38,272 bases of DNA, from contig JAGHBC010000101.1 in NCBI GenBank assembly GCA_021161185.1, positions 1-38,272 on the forward strand, written 5' to 3'. The notes below the pieces were generated by a model. It searched no databases. It had not been told where the DNA came from and saw nothing but the letters and a program-made list of their open reading frames with translations. Positions within the stretch are counted from its first letter, which is position 1. The number at the start of each line of letters is the position of its first letter. Below, one piece after another: positions 1 through 9,833 of the stretch. Position numbers and translations under genes: made by a program. Source of the DNA: Fidelibacterota bacterium. Its GTDB lineage: Bacteria; Fidelibacterota; UBA2242.

Positions 1-2
1 GT

Positions 3-635
3 ATAGAAGTATATCAAAGATACTTTCGGGATATTGTAAAAATACAAACTGATGATTTTCCATCTTTTATAAGAGGCTCCGGAAAAACTTCTGGATTTGA
101 TTTGTTGTTTCAGAAAAAAAGAGGCAGTATCACTTATCAACTTTCTTATACATTTCAAAAAAGTTTAGAAACATTCGAAGGTGTTACCTGTCCGCCAGAT
201 TGGGATAGTCCACACTGCTTAAACGGTATTATAGGATTTCATGTCGCTAAAAAGTGGTTTCTAAATACCCGGATTAGTTACAGAAGCGGTATTCCATATA
301 CACCTATTATTGGGAGATATGTTGGATCTAAAAGCCTGGATTCTTATAACTATTTAGCGCCGCGTTTTATAAACGACACAAAAAATTCCGCAAGACTTTC
401 CGATTACTTTCGTCTGGATATTTCTTTAAGAAAAAAATATAACTGGAAAAATATAGATTATGTTGTATATGTGCAGGTACTAAATCTGCTTAACAGGGGT
501 AATATATTACGATATGATTGGGGAGATTATTGGAGTGATATTATTATAACAGATATGGAAGGAAATATTATAAGACAAGGCTCAACTAATTCTCTGCCCA
601 TTATTCCTTCTATTGGGGTAGAGTTTAGTTTTTGA
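3..635 (+). CDS. TonB-dependent receptor, C-terminal part (truncated by window edge)
   Basis: Frame of ORF 102..635 is open back to the window start (IEVYQRYFRDIVKIQTDDFPSFIRGSGKTSGFDLLFQKK...); beta-barrel end pattern with FRLDISLRKKYNWKN...VQVLNLLNRGNIL...IPSIGVEFSF. Confidence 0.8.
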   Translation: MEVYQRYFRDIVKIQTDDFPSFIRGSGKTSGFDLLFQKKRGSITYQLSYTFQKSLETFEGVTCPPDWDSPHCLNGIIGFHVAKKWFLNTRISYRSGIPYTPIIGRYVGSKSLDSYNYLAPRFINDTKNSARLSDYFRLDISLRKKYNWKNIDYVVYVQVLNLLNRGNILRYDWGDYWSDIIITDMEGNIIRQGSTNSLPIIPSIGVEFSF

Positions 636-643
636 GGTTTAAT

Positions 644-1354
644 ATGCATTTCTTAAAAATATATCTACTTTTTTTATTCTTTTTTATGATCCATGGATGT
701 GAACGGGACCCTACTGTTCCTGAACCAGAAGAATCGCTTGTGGTAAATATTCTGCTAATAACGGGAGAATCCAGACAAAAGGCAGTTATTACAAAAGTTG
801 TCTCTAATGATCATACAGAACCAAGTTACGTAGATGATATATCTCTTATTATCAACGATATACATTTTAAAAGAAATGAAGATTATGTGATAAGGGGTGT
901 TGGTATAGATTTTTCTTGGGACTATAATTACTATTCAGATTCTCTTGAGGTTACACCCGGAAAAATTTATAGAATGAAAATAATTACACTCGAGGGAGAT
1001 ACAATAACTGGTCAAACAAAGGTTCCGAATGATTTTGATATTAGCATAGATGATGACTTGCACGTCCAATGGGAGTCTCAAAAGAATGTCAAAGCTTATA
1101 AGTTTTCAGTTTATAAAAAAGATGATAGTGGTAATTTATTTCCCTTATTAGATGAAGTAGTATTTGCTAATAATTACCATATAGATTCGGGGATTTTTTC
1201 TGGTTCTGGACCATATTGGATAAAGATTACTGCATTTGATGAAAATTTCTATGAATATGTGGTAAAAGAGAAAGATCAATATGGCATTACAGGTGGATTA
1301 GGAGTTTTTGGCTCAGCCGTTGAAATATACAAGAATTGTTATATTAAAAAGTAA
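644..1354 (+). CDS. DUF4249-like lipoprotein
   Basis: Signal peptide with lipobox-like IHGC; C-terminal GGLGVFGSAVEIY typical of DUF4249-type proteins; directly follows a TonB receptor. Track ORF starts with TTG at 632; ATG at 644 is more likely. Confidence 0.65.
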   Translation: MHFLKIYLLFLFFFMIHGCERDPTVPEPEESLVVNILLITGESRQKAVITKVVSNDHTEPSYVDDISLIINDIHFKRNEDYVIRGVGIDFSWDYNYYSDSLEVTPGKIYRMKIITLEGDTITGQTKVPNDFDISIDDDLHVQWESQKNVKAYKFSVYKKDDSGNLFPLLDEVVFANNYHIDSGIFSGSGPYWIKITAFDENFYEYVVKEKDQYGITGGLGVFGSAVEIYKNCYIKK

Positions 1355-1372
1355 CTTTTTTATAGAATATTT

Positions 1373-2473
1373 ATGATTATTCAATGCAGAGTAAACGCAG
1401 AAAGGGCAATGATAAATTGCCACATTTTAGCGTTTCTTATCGTGCATTGTAGCAAAGATAATATGACCTCCCCGCAAGACGATTTACAAACAGATAAAAT
1501 AGTCCTTGATGAATTCGATACTGATAATTATCATAGTGCTCTAGCCAAAGGAAACATGGATTTTGCCAGTGAAATTCGTTTAAAATACTTTACCAAAGCA
1601 TTGGCAAAAACGCTTTCAAATCTGGGAGCTTGCAGATTATTAAAGCAGGAAATAGATAAAAAATTCGATGGTGACTATGATGTTTTATGGGAAATAGTTA
1701 GAGACGAGAATATTTCAGGCAAAGGGAAATTCAGAGAATTAATTAGCAACAGATTAAGCAAAGGTAGAGGATCATTCATATCTGTTGATGATGTAGAAGA
1801 AGTGCCGTTATTACAGATTTCGCTCCCTGTCAATTTTGAAAAGTGGGATGGAGAGTCGACAATTCTGGTTGCCTATACTCCATTAACAATTGATGACATT
1901 GAAGTAGAAGAGATTTATGCCTATGATTCCGAAGGAAATGAGCATGTTCTGGATGCGAAAGTAGAGCCTGATTTTCCGGTTATTATTGTTGGATTGAATG
2001 AAAGAGTTGAGGATGGAAATTATGCATATCGCAATGATAATGTATCATTGGCAAAGACAACTCTTGCGCATTTTGATTTTCAATTACCACACCCTGGTAT
2101 TGCACATAATTTAATAAAAGTACAAGATTTACAAGTTGAACATGACTGTGAACCATGGTATAAAGGAAAAGCAGAAGTAATTGCTAGATCCTATCTATAT
2201 GATGGATGGACTACTACAGTTGATATGGGTAAACGCAAAGAAAAGACTTATTATGGTATTAATATTTTGATTGTATGGGAGGGTAGTACTCCTTATCCTA
2301 ATCCATATGTAAAAATTTTAGAAGATGATGCAGGAAATAATGATGATTTAATGCTTGATGTCGCTACGCATCGGTTACTGATTCAGGGTGGCTTAATGGG
2401 CCTCATGCTAAAATTACTCTTCTGGTTGGTCAAAACATTTTTATGGATTTTATATCCTATTGGATGGCTGTAG
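1373..2473 (+). CDS. Putative secreted/lipoprotein of unknown function (possible C-terminal frameshift)
   Basis: Hydrophobic N-terminus ending in VHC lipobox-like motif (likely start at internal ATG 1409); FDGDYDVLWEIV and YDSEGNEHVLDAKVEPDFPVIIVGLNERV segments; no family assigned with certainty. Confidence 0.5.
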   Translation: MIIQCRVNAERAMINCHILAFLIVHCSKDNMTSPQDDLQTDKIVLDEFDTDNYHSALAKGNMDFASEIRLKYFTKALAKTLSNLGACRLLKQEIDKKFDGDYDVLWEIVRDENISGKGKFRELISNRLSKGRGSFISVDDVEEVPLLQISLPVNFEKWDGESTILVAYTPLTIDDIEVEEIYAYDSEGNEHVLDAKVEPDFPVIIVGLNERVEDGNYAYRNDNVSLAKTTLAHFDFQLPHPGIAHNLIKVQDLQVEHDCEPWYKGKAEVIARSYLYDGWTTTVDMGKRKEKTYYGINILIVWEGSTPYPNPYVKILEDDAGNNDDLMLDVATHRLLIQGGLMGLMLKLLFWLVKTFLWILYPIGWL

Positions 2474-2487
2474 GTAAGTAAATAAAA

Positions 2488-2517
2488 GGGGTATTAGCTT
2501 ATACAAGCCAATACCCC
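2488..2517. terminator. Strong intergenic hairpin, terminator-like
   Basis: GGGGTATT-A-GCTT-ATAC-AAGC-C-AATACCCC; T-rich tract is better on the minus-strand reading (CCCCTTTTATTT) than on plus (ATTCTGATTTT). Confidence 0.5.
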
Positions 2518-2536
2518 ATTCTGATTTTGGTGCGTT

Positions 2537-4765
2537 ATGATAAATATAAAAAAGATTATAATTATAAGTTTAGTAATAGTTAAAACTTTATTTTCACAAT
2601 CCGTATCAATCCATGGTTTTGTCTGTGAATATTCTACAGAAGAACCGATAATCGGAGTAAATGTTTTTATAAAGAAATTGGAAACCGGTTGCTCAACTGA
2701 TGAGAATGGTTATTTTGCTTTAACAGATATTAAGGCGGGAGAATATGAAATAATCTTCTCGCATATTCAATATGAAAAACAGACAAGACGAGTCGACCTT
2801 AAGGGAAAACGCATTCAATTTTTAAAAATAGAACTGAAAAGAGCCACCTTGCAAAGCCCTGAGATAGAAGTATATGGGGAAAAATATGGAGAGATACATA
2901 CTACAAGTAATATTACGATAAATATACGAGATATAGATTATTTGCCTTCAGTCGGTGAGCCTGATCTGTTTCGGACGATTGAAACTTTTCCCGGAGTGAC
3001 AACGGCAAATGATTGGAATCTTGGACTTTACGTCAGAGGGGGAAATCGCGATCAGAACTTAATTTTGCTGGATGGAATGCCAATTTTCAGCCCTTATCAT
3101 TTATCGGGAATATTCAGCACTTTTGATTCCGATGCAATTCAGCAAGCAAATATGCAGAAAATAATCTGTGACGCAAGAAATGGAAATCGTTTAAGCAGTA
3201 TATTTGACATCAATATGCGTGATGGAAAAAGTGATGAACATAGCGGATATCTGAATATTAGCATGCTAAGTTCAAAAATAAGAGCAGAGGGGCCATTACC
3301 TTTTGGTAGCTATATGGTGAGTGTGAGAAGAACATACGCTGATCTAATTGCAAATACAATATTCAAATTGGCAGATTCCGATTGGAGATTTCCGTATAAT
3401 TTTGTTGACGGAATGGGAAAAATTGTGATAAAACCATGGGAAAAGCACAGAATAGAATTTTCTTCATACATTGGTCGTGATATATACGATGTTGGTGCTG
3501 CCGACCAGTCGGATTTACCATGTTATACTTGGAGAAATACAGCGATTGGCGGAAAACATGTCTATTTTATTAATCCCAAGTTAAGCCTCACAACCCAGAT
3601 ATCGCACAGCTCATTCAAAGCAGAATATTTACCCGAAGACACAGTATATATCGAATATATCGACAACGAATTGAATAGTATTCAATATAAATCATATTTC
3701 AGTTATGCCGGCAGGTCGTTCGGTAAAATTAGGGTTGGTGGAGAAATCCAAAGATTAACATATCTATTGAGATCGGATGGATTTAGCTATCAAAAATTGA
3801 AAATTCCTCTAACTCATCATAATGAAATATCATATTTCTTAGACTATTATAAGGAAATATTTAAGGGAGTATATTTATCCACAGGGGGTAGATATATTTC
3901 GGTTGGAGAAAAGGATGCAAGATTTTCTCCGTTTATTAGTATTGACTACATGATAACTCCAACAATAGCAACAAATTTTCAAATAAGTCGTACACATCAA
4001 AATTTGATCACTATTGGCACAGAAGAGATACTGCTTTCCATGTTTGATGCCTGGGTTGGCATCCCTGAAAATATACCAATGATGGAAGCCGATCAGTGTG
4101 TATTTGGCATAAAGTATACCGGGAATTTTGATATGGTTTTGAATATTTACAAAAAGTCAATCCATAAATTAGTGGAGTATAACACGAATAAATTCTCAAA
4201 AATCCATCCTGATTTTATCTGTGGTGAAGCGAACTCGACCGGATTTGAATTATTATTCCGGAAAGAAATCGAAAAATTTGGTACCAGTATTTCTTATACG
4301 TATTCCAGTACACAAAAACTATTCAACGGTGAAAGTTATAAACCGAAATATGATATGCCTCATAATTTAACGGCAAATATTACTTATAAACATTCTGAAA
4401 AAACCACAATTGGATTGAAATTTATCTATCATTCCGGAGCAAATTTTACTAAACAAATTGGAAGTTATTCCACGGGATTTCCGGATTACGAGGAAGGGTT
4501 CATTAATAATTATGCCTATTCGGATGGTGTTATCTATTCCGAACGAAATGAATTTCGACTTCCTGCATATCATAGAATGGATATTAGTTATTCACGTAAA
4601 ATAAAATGGCACAATAAAGATTTCGAATGGTACTTAAATCTTATCAATATTTATGGAAGGTTAAATATCCTTGATTATCAAGAAGAGGATGAAGAGGAAG
4701 ACACAGAAGCTCTAATTCAGATACCGCCTATGGCAACGATCGGAATTCGGGGGAAATTATGGTAA
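2537..4765 (+). CDS. TonB-dependent receptor with N-terminal carboxypeptidase-like regulatory (CarbopepD_reg-like) domain
   Basis: VSIHGFVCEYSTEEPIIGVNVFIKKLETGCSTDENGYFALTDIKAGEYEI, plug-like VRGGNRDQNLILLDGMPIFSPYHLSGIFSTFDSDAI, C-terminal barrel strands. Confidence 0.92.
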   Translation: MINIKKIIIISLVIVKTLFSQSVSIHGFVCEYSTEEPIIGVNVFIKKLETGCSTDENGYFALTDIKAGEYEIIFSHIQYEKQTRRVDLKGKRIQFLKIELKRATLQSPEIEVYGEKYGEIHTTSNITINIRDIDYLPSVGEPDLFRTIETFPGVTTANDWNLGLYVRGGNRDQNLILLDGMPIFSPYHLSGIFSTFDSDAIQQANMQKIICDARNGNRLSSIFDINMRDGKSDEHSGYLNISMLSSKIRAEGPLPFGSYMVSVRRTYADLIANTIFKLADSDWRFPYNFVDGMGKIVIKPWEKHRIEFSSYIGRDIYDVGAADQSDLPCYTWRNTAIGGKHVYFINPKLSLTTQISHSSFKAEYLPEDTVYIEYIDNELNSIQYKSYFSYAGRSFGKIRVGGEIQRLTYLLRSDGFSYQKLKIPLTHHNEISYFLDYYKEIFKGVYLSTGGRYISVGEKDARFSPFISIDYMITPTIATNFQISRTHQNLITIGTEEILLSMFDAWVGIPENIPMMEADQCVFGIKYTGNFDMVLNIYKKSIHKLVEYNTNKFSKIHPDFICGEANSTGFELLFRKEIEKFGTSISYTYSSTQKLFNGESYKPKYDMPHNLTANITYKHSEKTTIGLKFIYHSGANFTKQIGSYSTGFPDYEEGFINNYAYSDGVIYSERNEFRLPAYHRMDISYSRKIKWHNKDFEWYLNLINIYGRLNILDYQEEDEEEDTEALIQIPPMATIGIRGKLW

Positions 4766-5697
4766 AGAAACTTCTATATATGTCGTTGATTCTTGTCTTT
4801 TTTTATCGTTGCGAGCCAACCATGCCGGATTATGAAATCGAGAAAAGTAAAAACATGTTAGTTGTCGGCTCCGTTTTATCTTCCGGTAATCCAAATCAGA
4901 TTTTACATATTTCTAAAACAAATTTATTTGAATCCTTACTGCAACAGGATTTGGATAAAGATTCAATAAAGGTTATAATCAAAATAAATGGTTACGAATA
5001 TATGTCGCAGCCTGATAGTATTATAAAATACTGGGGGCGTTTCTATTATTATTTCAGATGTCCTTTAAAACCTTTTGATCAAGTTAGTGTTAAAATTTCG
5101 CATCCGGATTATGAATCTGTTCAAGCAGAGGTGGAAATACCGGATTCGGTTTTTTGTAAAAATCCCATGGAAGACACTTTGTTTTGTGAATTACCTGAAA
5201 ATTTTAAATTTTATTGGAACAAAGAAAAATCTGCCGAAGCTTACTTTGTAAAAATATTTCTATCGGCGTCTAACCATGATTCCAATGATTTTGAGATTCA
5301 ATTGAACTCTCCGTATTATGAAAATTTATTACAAAGCGCTAATATTCAAGTTAGTTGTAATTATACATTAACGAACGATGATTTTAAAAATTGCATTAAA
5401 AATTCCGTTCAGGAAAAAAATTACTTCCGTTCCTGGAACGAGAACGAGATCAACTTGAAATTATCTGAATATGAGATTGTTTATTTATATGCGAAGATTT
5501 ATTCTTTAGATGAAAATGCCATATACTGTTTTGAGCAGAGTAATTCTCAAGATGAATTAAGCGGTTTCAACACAAAAATTGAATTGTATTCCAATGTGGA
5601 AAATGGAAGAGGATTAGTATGCGCATATAGCACAGCAAAAAGTAAAAATATATATTTTGATAAGAAATTGATAGAAAAATGTTTAAATGGTGAATAA
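4759..5697 (+). CDS. DUF4249-like lipoprotein
   Basis: ATG overlaps receptor stop (ATGGTAA); lipobox-like FFYRC; MLVVGSVLSSGNPNQILHISKTNLFE start typical of the family. Confidence 0.6.
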   Translation: MVKKLLYMSLILVFFYRCEPTMPDYEIEKSKNMLVVGSVLSSGNPNQILHISKTNLFESLLQQDLDKDSIKVIIKINGYEYMSQPDSIIKYWGRFYYYFRCPLKPFDQVSVKISHPDYESVQAEVEIPDSVFCKNPMEDTLFCELPENFKFYWNKEKSAEAYFVKIFLSASNHDSNDFEIQLNSPYYENLLQSANIQVSCNYTLTNDDFKNCIKNSVQEKNYFRSWNENEINLKLSEYEIVYLYAKIYSLDENAIYCFEQSNSQDELSGFNTKIELYSNVENGRGLVCAYSTAKSKNIYFDKKLIEKCLNGE

Positions 5698-6247
5698 AGG
5701 AATAATATTTAATAATCTCGAGATTTAGAATTGAAAGGCTATGGCAATTTTCCGTTAATTAAGGATACATTGGAAGGAGAATTTAAAGTGGTAAACGAAG
5801 AAAATAATCCGATTCCAACCTGCGAAGCACTATACTTTCCACTAAGAACTTCACCACCTGTATTACCAACAAAAAAAGCATTCGGAACAGCCAATGCCAG
5901 AAAAACAACGAAACCGATCCAAAGATTTTTTTCCAGTCTTTGCTTGTAAGCTCCAGAGATACCGGTGAATTTTTTCAGAACCACAAAAACAGAAAAGGTA
6001 AACCTAATTTTGAATTATTACGGCTAACGTATTGAGCGTATCTGAAGTCGCTGTAAAATATTCCTCAAATGGAATTATTATATCAATAGAAATCAATTTT
6101 ACTATTCTTATTTTCCAAGTTCCTGGGTAATTCTTTTGAGTCAAAACGAAATTATCACGTCCTTTAAAATCTCTTGGTTATTTGGTCAAATTACTTTCAC
6201 ATTTGAACCTATGAAAGCTCCGGTTAAATCAAAATTACATTCATCAA

Positions 6248-6937
6248 ATGATTTCCAATATTGTTCAACAATTTTCCATCGTACTGGCAATAGGCATAGG
6301 ATATAGTTATGATAGATTGACTGAAATCGGTGCAGCAGGATTGCTCCGCGATGTTGGGATCGGGAAAATACCGGCAGATCTGTTTCACAAAAATATTGAG
6401 TCCTTAAGTCGGTCTGAGCAAAAGATCGTTGAAGCACATTCGGAGTTTGGTTACCGTGCAATTTTGGAGTCCGATCACAGTCTCGAAAACCTGGCAATCT
6501 GTACTCTCCAGCACCATGAGCGGATGGACGGAACGGGCTATCTCAACCAATTACATGAGAAACAGATAGAGCCCTGTGCCAGGATCATAGCCATCATCAA
6601 TACTTATTAAGCTTTGATTACAGGGACGCCCTCGTGCCGCTTTTAAGATTGAAAGAGATTATTATCAAAAAAAGGAACGTCGTTTTCGCCTGAATTTGTG
6701 CGCAGCCTGATTAAACATATTTCCATTTATCCCGTGGGCTGTTTTGTATTGCTTAATTCAGGGGAAACCGCCAAAGTTATTAAGACCAACCGTGGAAATC
6801 CGGTTCGACCGGTGGTCCGGATACTATACGATTCGAAAGGCTACCCGGCTAAACAACAGATTGTCGATCTGGCAGCTAATCCCCTATTCTCGATAAATGC
6901 CTGTGTGCCACCAGCGGGAATGAAATCCATCCGGTGA
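6248..6937 (+). pseudogene. Degraded HD-GYP domain protein
   Basis: 6248..6610 encodes GYSYDRLTEIGAAGLLRDVGIGKIPADLFHKN...EAHSEFGYRAIL...LQHHERMDGTGYL; after stop(s), GTSFSPEFVRSLIKHISIYPVGCFVLLNSGETAKVIKTNRGNPVRPVVRI continues in another frame (6674-6937); HD motif changed to RD. Confidence 0.75.
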
Positions 6938-6977
6938 ACCGGTTTTACGGTGAAATTATTATCGATAATTTAATTGT

Positions 6978-8102
6978 TTAATATCGCATACGCTCGAAGT
7001 CAGGGATTTCTCTCTCGACCGAGTTTTTGCTATAGCTATCTTGAATTATTTTAACTTCATCTATTTTGTCGAAAAACACATCGACAACCTTTGGATCAAA
7101 GTGAGTTCCACAGCCTTTTTTAATAGTTTCGAAAGCTTCTTCATTTGAAAAAGCTTCTTTATATGGTCGTTTGGTGGTTATGGCATCAAAAACATCCGCG
7201 ACGGCACAGATGCGCCCCAACAACGGAATATTTTCCCCTTTCAGACCTTCCGGATAACCGCTGCCGTCCCATTTTTCATGATGGGATATGGCAATGATCT
7301 CACCGGCTTTTAGAAGCTCCGAGTTGGATCCTTTTAATATTCGGGCTCCGATAATAGTATGTCGCTTCATCATGTCCCATTCTTCATCTTCCAATTTGCC
7401 TTCCTTTAGAAGAATACCGTCGGGAATACCGATTTTACCAACATCGTGCATAGGGCTGGCTTGTAATACTATTTCGATTTCCCCGGGAGAAAAACCGAGC
7501 CCTTTTGCCAGAACAGCTGCATAGTTACTCATTCTCAAAATATGAGCCGCAGTCCCTTCATCCCGGTATTCCGCCGCGATTGCCAGGCGGCGGATCGTAT
7601 CCAGATGAGCCTCATAGGTTTTTCTCTGGGCGGCGACCATTTCGTTCAGTGATTTACGCAATGCTGTCGTACGTTGCTTAACTTTATTTTCTAACTCGGA
7701 TTTGTGACGCTTGATAGCGTCCTGAACTTCTTTCATTTTTAGCAAAGAAGCAGTGCGAACATTCAACTCCGTTTGATCAATGGGCTTGGCAATGAAATCA
7801 TTGGCTCCAGCCTGAACAGCTCTTAATCGATCTTCCCGGCTTGATATAGATGTAACCATAATGATCGGCAAGTCCCGGAAATCCGCTTCTTCACGGATAC
7901 GTTTTATGACTTCATAACCATCCATTTTGGGCATATTTACATCCATGAGCACCAGATCAATATCTAATTTTACTTTGGCAAGCGCTTCAATACCGTCACT
8001 GGCCATTTCATATTCATATCCCTGCATATCAAGCAGTTCGCCTATAATATTCCTGATTTCCTTATCATCATCAACAACAAGAATCCGTTTGGATTTATTC
8101 AT
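6978..8102 (-). CDS. Response regulator with HD-GYP domain (RpfG-type, putative cyclic di-GMP phosphodiesterase)
   Basis: Receiver domain RILVVDDDKEIRNIIG...LVLMDVNMPKMDG...IMVTS; HDVGKIGIPD and HHEKWDGSGYPEGLKGENIP. Confidence 0.95.
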   Translation of the reverse strand: MNKSKRILVVDDDKEIRNIIGELLDMQGYEYEMASDGIEALAKVKLDIDLVLMDVNMPKMDGYEVIKRIREEADFRDLPIIMVTSISSREDRLRAVQAGANDFIAKPIDQTELNVRTASLLKMKEVQDAIKRHKSELENKVKQRTTALRKSLNEMVAAQRKTYEAHLDTIRRLAIAAEYRDEGTAAHILRMSNYAAVLAKGLGFSPGEIEIVLQASPMHDVGKIGIPDGILLKEGKLEDEEWDMMKRHTIIGARILKGSNSELLKAGEIIAISHHEKWDGSGYPEGLKGENIPLLGRICAVADVFDAITTKRPYKEAFSNEEAFETIKKGCGTHFDPKVVDVFFDKIDEVKIIQDSYSKNSVEREIPDFERMRY

Positions 8103-8228
8103 TTGTTTATACCTTTGCGTTTTAGATCAACTAATGTATCTTTTATTTTTCATCACGATCCTTAAAAAACGCTGTAAAATACAACATTTTGATAAAATGT
8201 AAATCTAAAATTATAAATACAGAATAAA

Positions 8229-8609
8229 CTATCCTGGTTTTACGTATAGTTTATTCCATTTCCGTAGTATCTCCAGAGATTCCATCGGATTTGTATTTGG
8301 GCCCTTGCCGAAAGTAGCAAACGCAACACCCGTTGCGGGCAAATAATTATTACTGGATTTTCGCTGCCAACATATTGTCGACAGGAGCTCCAAGGGCGTG
8401 TCGTTTGGAGTAATAATCTTGACAATTATGCATTTACCTATTTTAAATTCATCCTTGCCGACAAAAGCTACTCCCCCTTTACTGATGTTGAGTAATCGAA
8501 CTGCTTCGATATATTTTTTTTCGTGAAACAAGCCGATCTTTTTATACAACAAGGACGAACCGGGAATTTCAAACCGATGGCATATTCGTTTTTCGATACC
8601 CTGAACCAT
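8229..8609 (-). CDS. PilZ domain protein
   Basis: RxxxR (RICHR) followed by NxSxxG (NISKGG), small beta-rich protein. Confidence 0.75.
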   Translation of the reverse strand: MVQGIEKRICHRFEIPGSSLLYKKIGLFHEKKYIEAVRLLNISKGGVAFVGKDEFKIGKCIIVKIITPNDTPLELLSTICWQRKSSNNYLPATGVAFATFGKGPNTNPMESLEILRKWNKLYVKPG

Positions 8610-8862
8610 ACATTCACACTCCTTAAAATTGCCGATATAGAGATTCCATTTTAAAACACAAAAATATCCATTTTGTCTTCAGCCGATCTTATCTTTTAAT
8701 AAGGGTCGAATTTTCGCATAGATTTTTGAATTGCAGTACAATAAGAAACCTTGGTGTCTCAAAGTAAGAATATAACCGATAAGATACTCCCAATGCTTGC
8801 GTCGGGTAGGTTCATTTTAAATTGAATCCAGTCCTTTGTGTCAATCAAAAACCAGTTCCTAC

Positions 8863-9621
8863 TTATCGTGATGTTTTAAGAGAATTTTGCTCCCAGTAAC
8901 GTAATGATAGTTCTTTACCATCAAAATACCCAAAAGTAAAATAGCTGATCCAGTCGCCAAGATTTATCATTTTTGCGGTTTTGTACCAGTATTCCAGCGG
9001 CAAATGAAAATGACCCGTCACGACAAACTGATAACCTTCCTCTATTTTTTGCCTGCCGTACTCGATAAGTTCCTTCCGCTCTCCCTCAATCATATCAGAA
9101 TCACGTAGTCTCCGATAACGACTTTTGCCCGATAAAATTTTTGCGATTCCATAAGCCAAATCCGGATGAAGCAACCGAAAACAGGCAATAACAAACCGGT
9201 TACGTAAAACTTTTTTCATTAACCGATAACCGTGCTCCTTTTTTAAAATCCCATCGGCGTGAGTAATAAAGAAGGCTTTACCCGCTAATTCAATGCTCAC
9301 AGGCTCCAGATGAACGGTGATTCCCAACTCTTCCTGAAAAAAAGACTCAAACCAGTAATCATGGTTGCCGGACATTATATGCACCTCACATCCGGCTTCG
9401 ACAATTTCCTGAAGATATCGCAGTGTTTTAAAAAAATAGCGGGGGATTACATATTTATATTCAAACCAGAAGTCAAACATATCACCAACGATATAGAGTA
9501 TCCCCCGGTTTCTCTTAACTTCTTGCAAAAAGTCAAATAAATACCTCTTTTTGAGACTTTCAGCTTCCGAATAATGGCTGTTTAAATGAATATCTGAGAT
9601 AAAATATACTTTATTCGTCAT
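8863..9621 (-). CDS. lpxH: UDP-2,3-diacylglucosamine diphosphatase-like metallophosphatase (LpxH family)
   Basis: FISDIHLNSH, GDMFDFWFEY, MSGNHDYWF, ITHADG, VTGHFHLPLE metallophosphatase motifs. Confidence 0.8.
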   Translation of the reverse strand: MTNKVYFISDIHLNSHYSEAESLKKRYLFDFLQEVKRNRGILYIVGDMFDFWFEYKYVIPRYFFKTLRYLQEIVEAGCEVHIMSGNHDYWFESFFQEELGITVHLEPVSIELAGKAFFITHADGILKKEHGYRLMKKVLRNRFVIACFRLLHPDLAYGIAKILSGKSRYRRLRDSDMIEGERKELIEYGRQKIEEGYQFVVTGHFHLPLEYWYKTAKMINLGDWISYFTFGYFDGKELSLRYWEQNSLKTSR

Positions 9622-9833
9622 TTGAAACCCAATTTAATATTTTGTTTAAAAAGGTAAAAGCATAATCGGTTGTAATTATTGCAATATTGAGAAAAGTCTT
9701 TTCATCTCTAAGTATTTTCCCTCGTATTTCAGTGTGCTGTTCTCCTGATTTTATTGGTAAAAGCCGTGGCATCATATTTGTAAAATACAATCCAGATATG
9801 AAAGTTACATAACGCTAAAAAAGGAATTAATAG

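Noticed and set aside
6186-6497. 103-aa minus-strand ORF with RWKIVEQYWKSFDE, considered as a transposase fragment
   Set aside because: The resemblance is short and non-specific, and most of the ORF is antisense to the HD-GYP remnant.
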